This document shows, piece after piece, positions 5,733 through 6,029 of a stretch of 6,029 nt of DNA (positions within the stretch are counted from its first letter, which is position 1; each line of letters begins with the position of its first letter). Under the pieces are notes generated by a model. That model made no database searches and was not told the DNA's origin. It saw nothing but the letters and a program-made list of their open reading frames with translations. This DNA is from Verrucomicrobiota bacterium (lineage in GTDB: Bacteria; Verrucomicrobiota; Verrucomicrobiia; Chthoniobacterales; UBA10450). The DNA is taken from positions 11,200-17,228 of the forward strand of contig QHRC01000016.1 of assembly GCA_003219995.1 (NCBI GenBank), read 5' to 3'. The position numbers and the translations under genes are program-made.

Positions 5733-6029
5733 GCAACGATCAACAACCGACCGGTCTTGTCCGCGCGCTCGGCCCAATCGACGCGACCATGATCGTGATG
5801 GGCTCGATGATCGGCTCGGGCATTTTCATCACCTCGGCGGAATCGTCGCGATTGATTGGCGCGCCGGGATGGTTGCTGCTCGCCTGGGCCGTCGCCGGCT
5901 TGTTGACGATTACAGGCGCGCTTTGTTGCTCTGAGCTTGCCACGATGATGCCGCGGGCGGGCGGTGTTTATGTTTTTCTGCGCGAAGCCTACGGCCCCTC
6001 CATCGGATTTTTGTACGGCTGGACACTGT
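5729..6029 (+). CDS. APC-superfamily amino acid permease, 3' truncated
   Basis: First 100 residues of a membrane transporter that runs off the right edge. A polar N-terminus (MSNDQQPTGLVRALGP) is followed by TM1 with the APC hallmark MGSMIGSGIFI (24-34); the unwound GSG segment binds the substrate backbone in this fold. TM2 spans about 48-66, then the conserved SELATMMPRAGGVYVFL (68-84) and the start of TM3 (PSIGFLYGWTL). The wording is that of LAT/APA-type amino acid permeases, which work as proton symporters or exchangers in the inner membrane; family knowledge does not give the substrate from this part. The ATG overlaps the pxpA stop as ATGA with no strong Shine-Dalgarno, so it is coupled to the oxoprolinase genes. 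That makes oxoproline, glutamate or a related amino acid a reasonable guess. Confidence 0.93.
   Translation, partial: MSNDQQPTGLVRALGPIDATMIVMGSMIGSGIFITSAESSRLIGAPGWLLLAWAVAGLLTITGALCCSELATMMPRAGGVYVFLREAYGPSIGFLYGWTL

Noticed and set aside
5248..5736. Leftward 162-codon open frame over pxpA
   Set aside because: Shadow of pxpA caused by GC-biased third positions; pxpA has full family motifs on the other strand.

Overview
The window reads as a piece of a chromosome from a moderately GC-rich bacterium, most likely a soil Verrucomicrobiota of the Chthoniobacterales/Udaeobacter type. That assignment is an inference from the style of the RecO, the small basic DUF6496-like protein, the membrane-anchored coiled-coil protein and two dispersed-repeat elements I recognise from memory. 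No rRNA or other marker gene is present to confirm it. There are eight protein genes, two of them cut by the window edges, and almost no non-coding space outside three short intergenic stretches. I found no tRNA, rRNA, CRISPR, transposase or phage gene.

Left part (1-1399): the C-terminal ATPase half of an MsbA-like ABC exporter runs rightward to 778. It converges on a leftward gene (1399-947) for a 150-residue protein with a DUF6496-like head and a very long Arg/Lys-rich, histone H1-like tail. Between the two stops lies a 27-bp near-perfect palindrome. Middle (1400-2286): a divergent intergenic region with two GC-rich hairpins leads into recO (GTG start at 1555). The last roughly 20 codons and the stop of recO appear to come from a dispersed palindromic repeat (2100-2200). 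Two small hairpins and a strong Shine-Dalgarno sequence follow.

Right part (2287-6029): a tightly packed rightward gene string. Its order is a secreted YceI-family lipid-binding protein, a single-pass membrane coiled-coil protein, pxpB, pxpC, pxpA (the three subunits of prokaryotic 5-oxoprolinase), and the start of an APC-superfamily amino acid permease. Junctions are 1-nt spacing, TAATG, ATGA and ATGA. The one exception is a roughly 116-bp TGTCAT...ATGACA repeat lying between pxpB and pxpC. The Pxp enzyme hydrolyses 5-oxoproline (pyroglutamate) to glutamate using ATP. The coupled permease suggests an uptake-plus-salvage cassette for oxoproline or a related amino acid, though the permease substrate cannot be read from the sequence.

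No clearly new system is visible. The points most worth a second look are the two places where dispersed repeats have been absorbed into gene ends (the RecO C-terminus and the pxpC start), the convergent-gene palindrome, and the unusual combination of YceI and a membrane coiled-coil protein with oxoprolinase.
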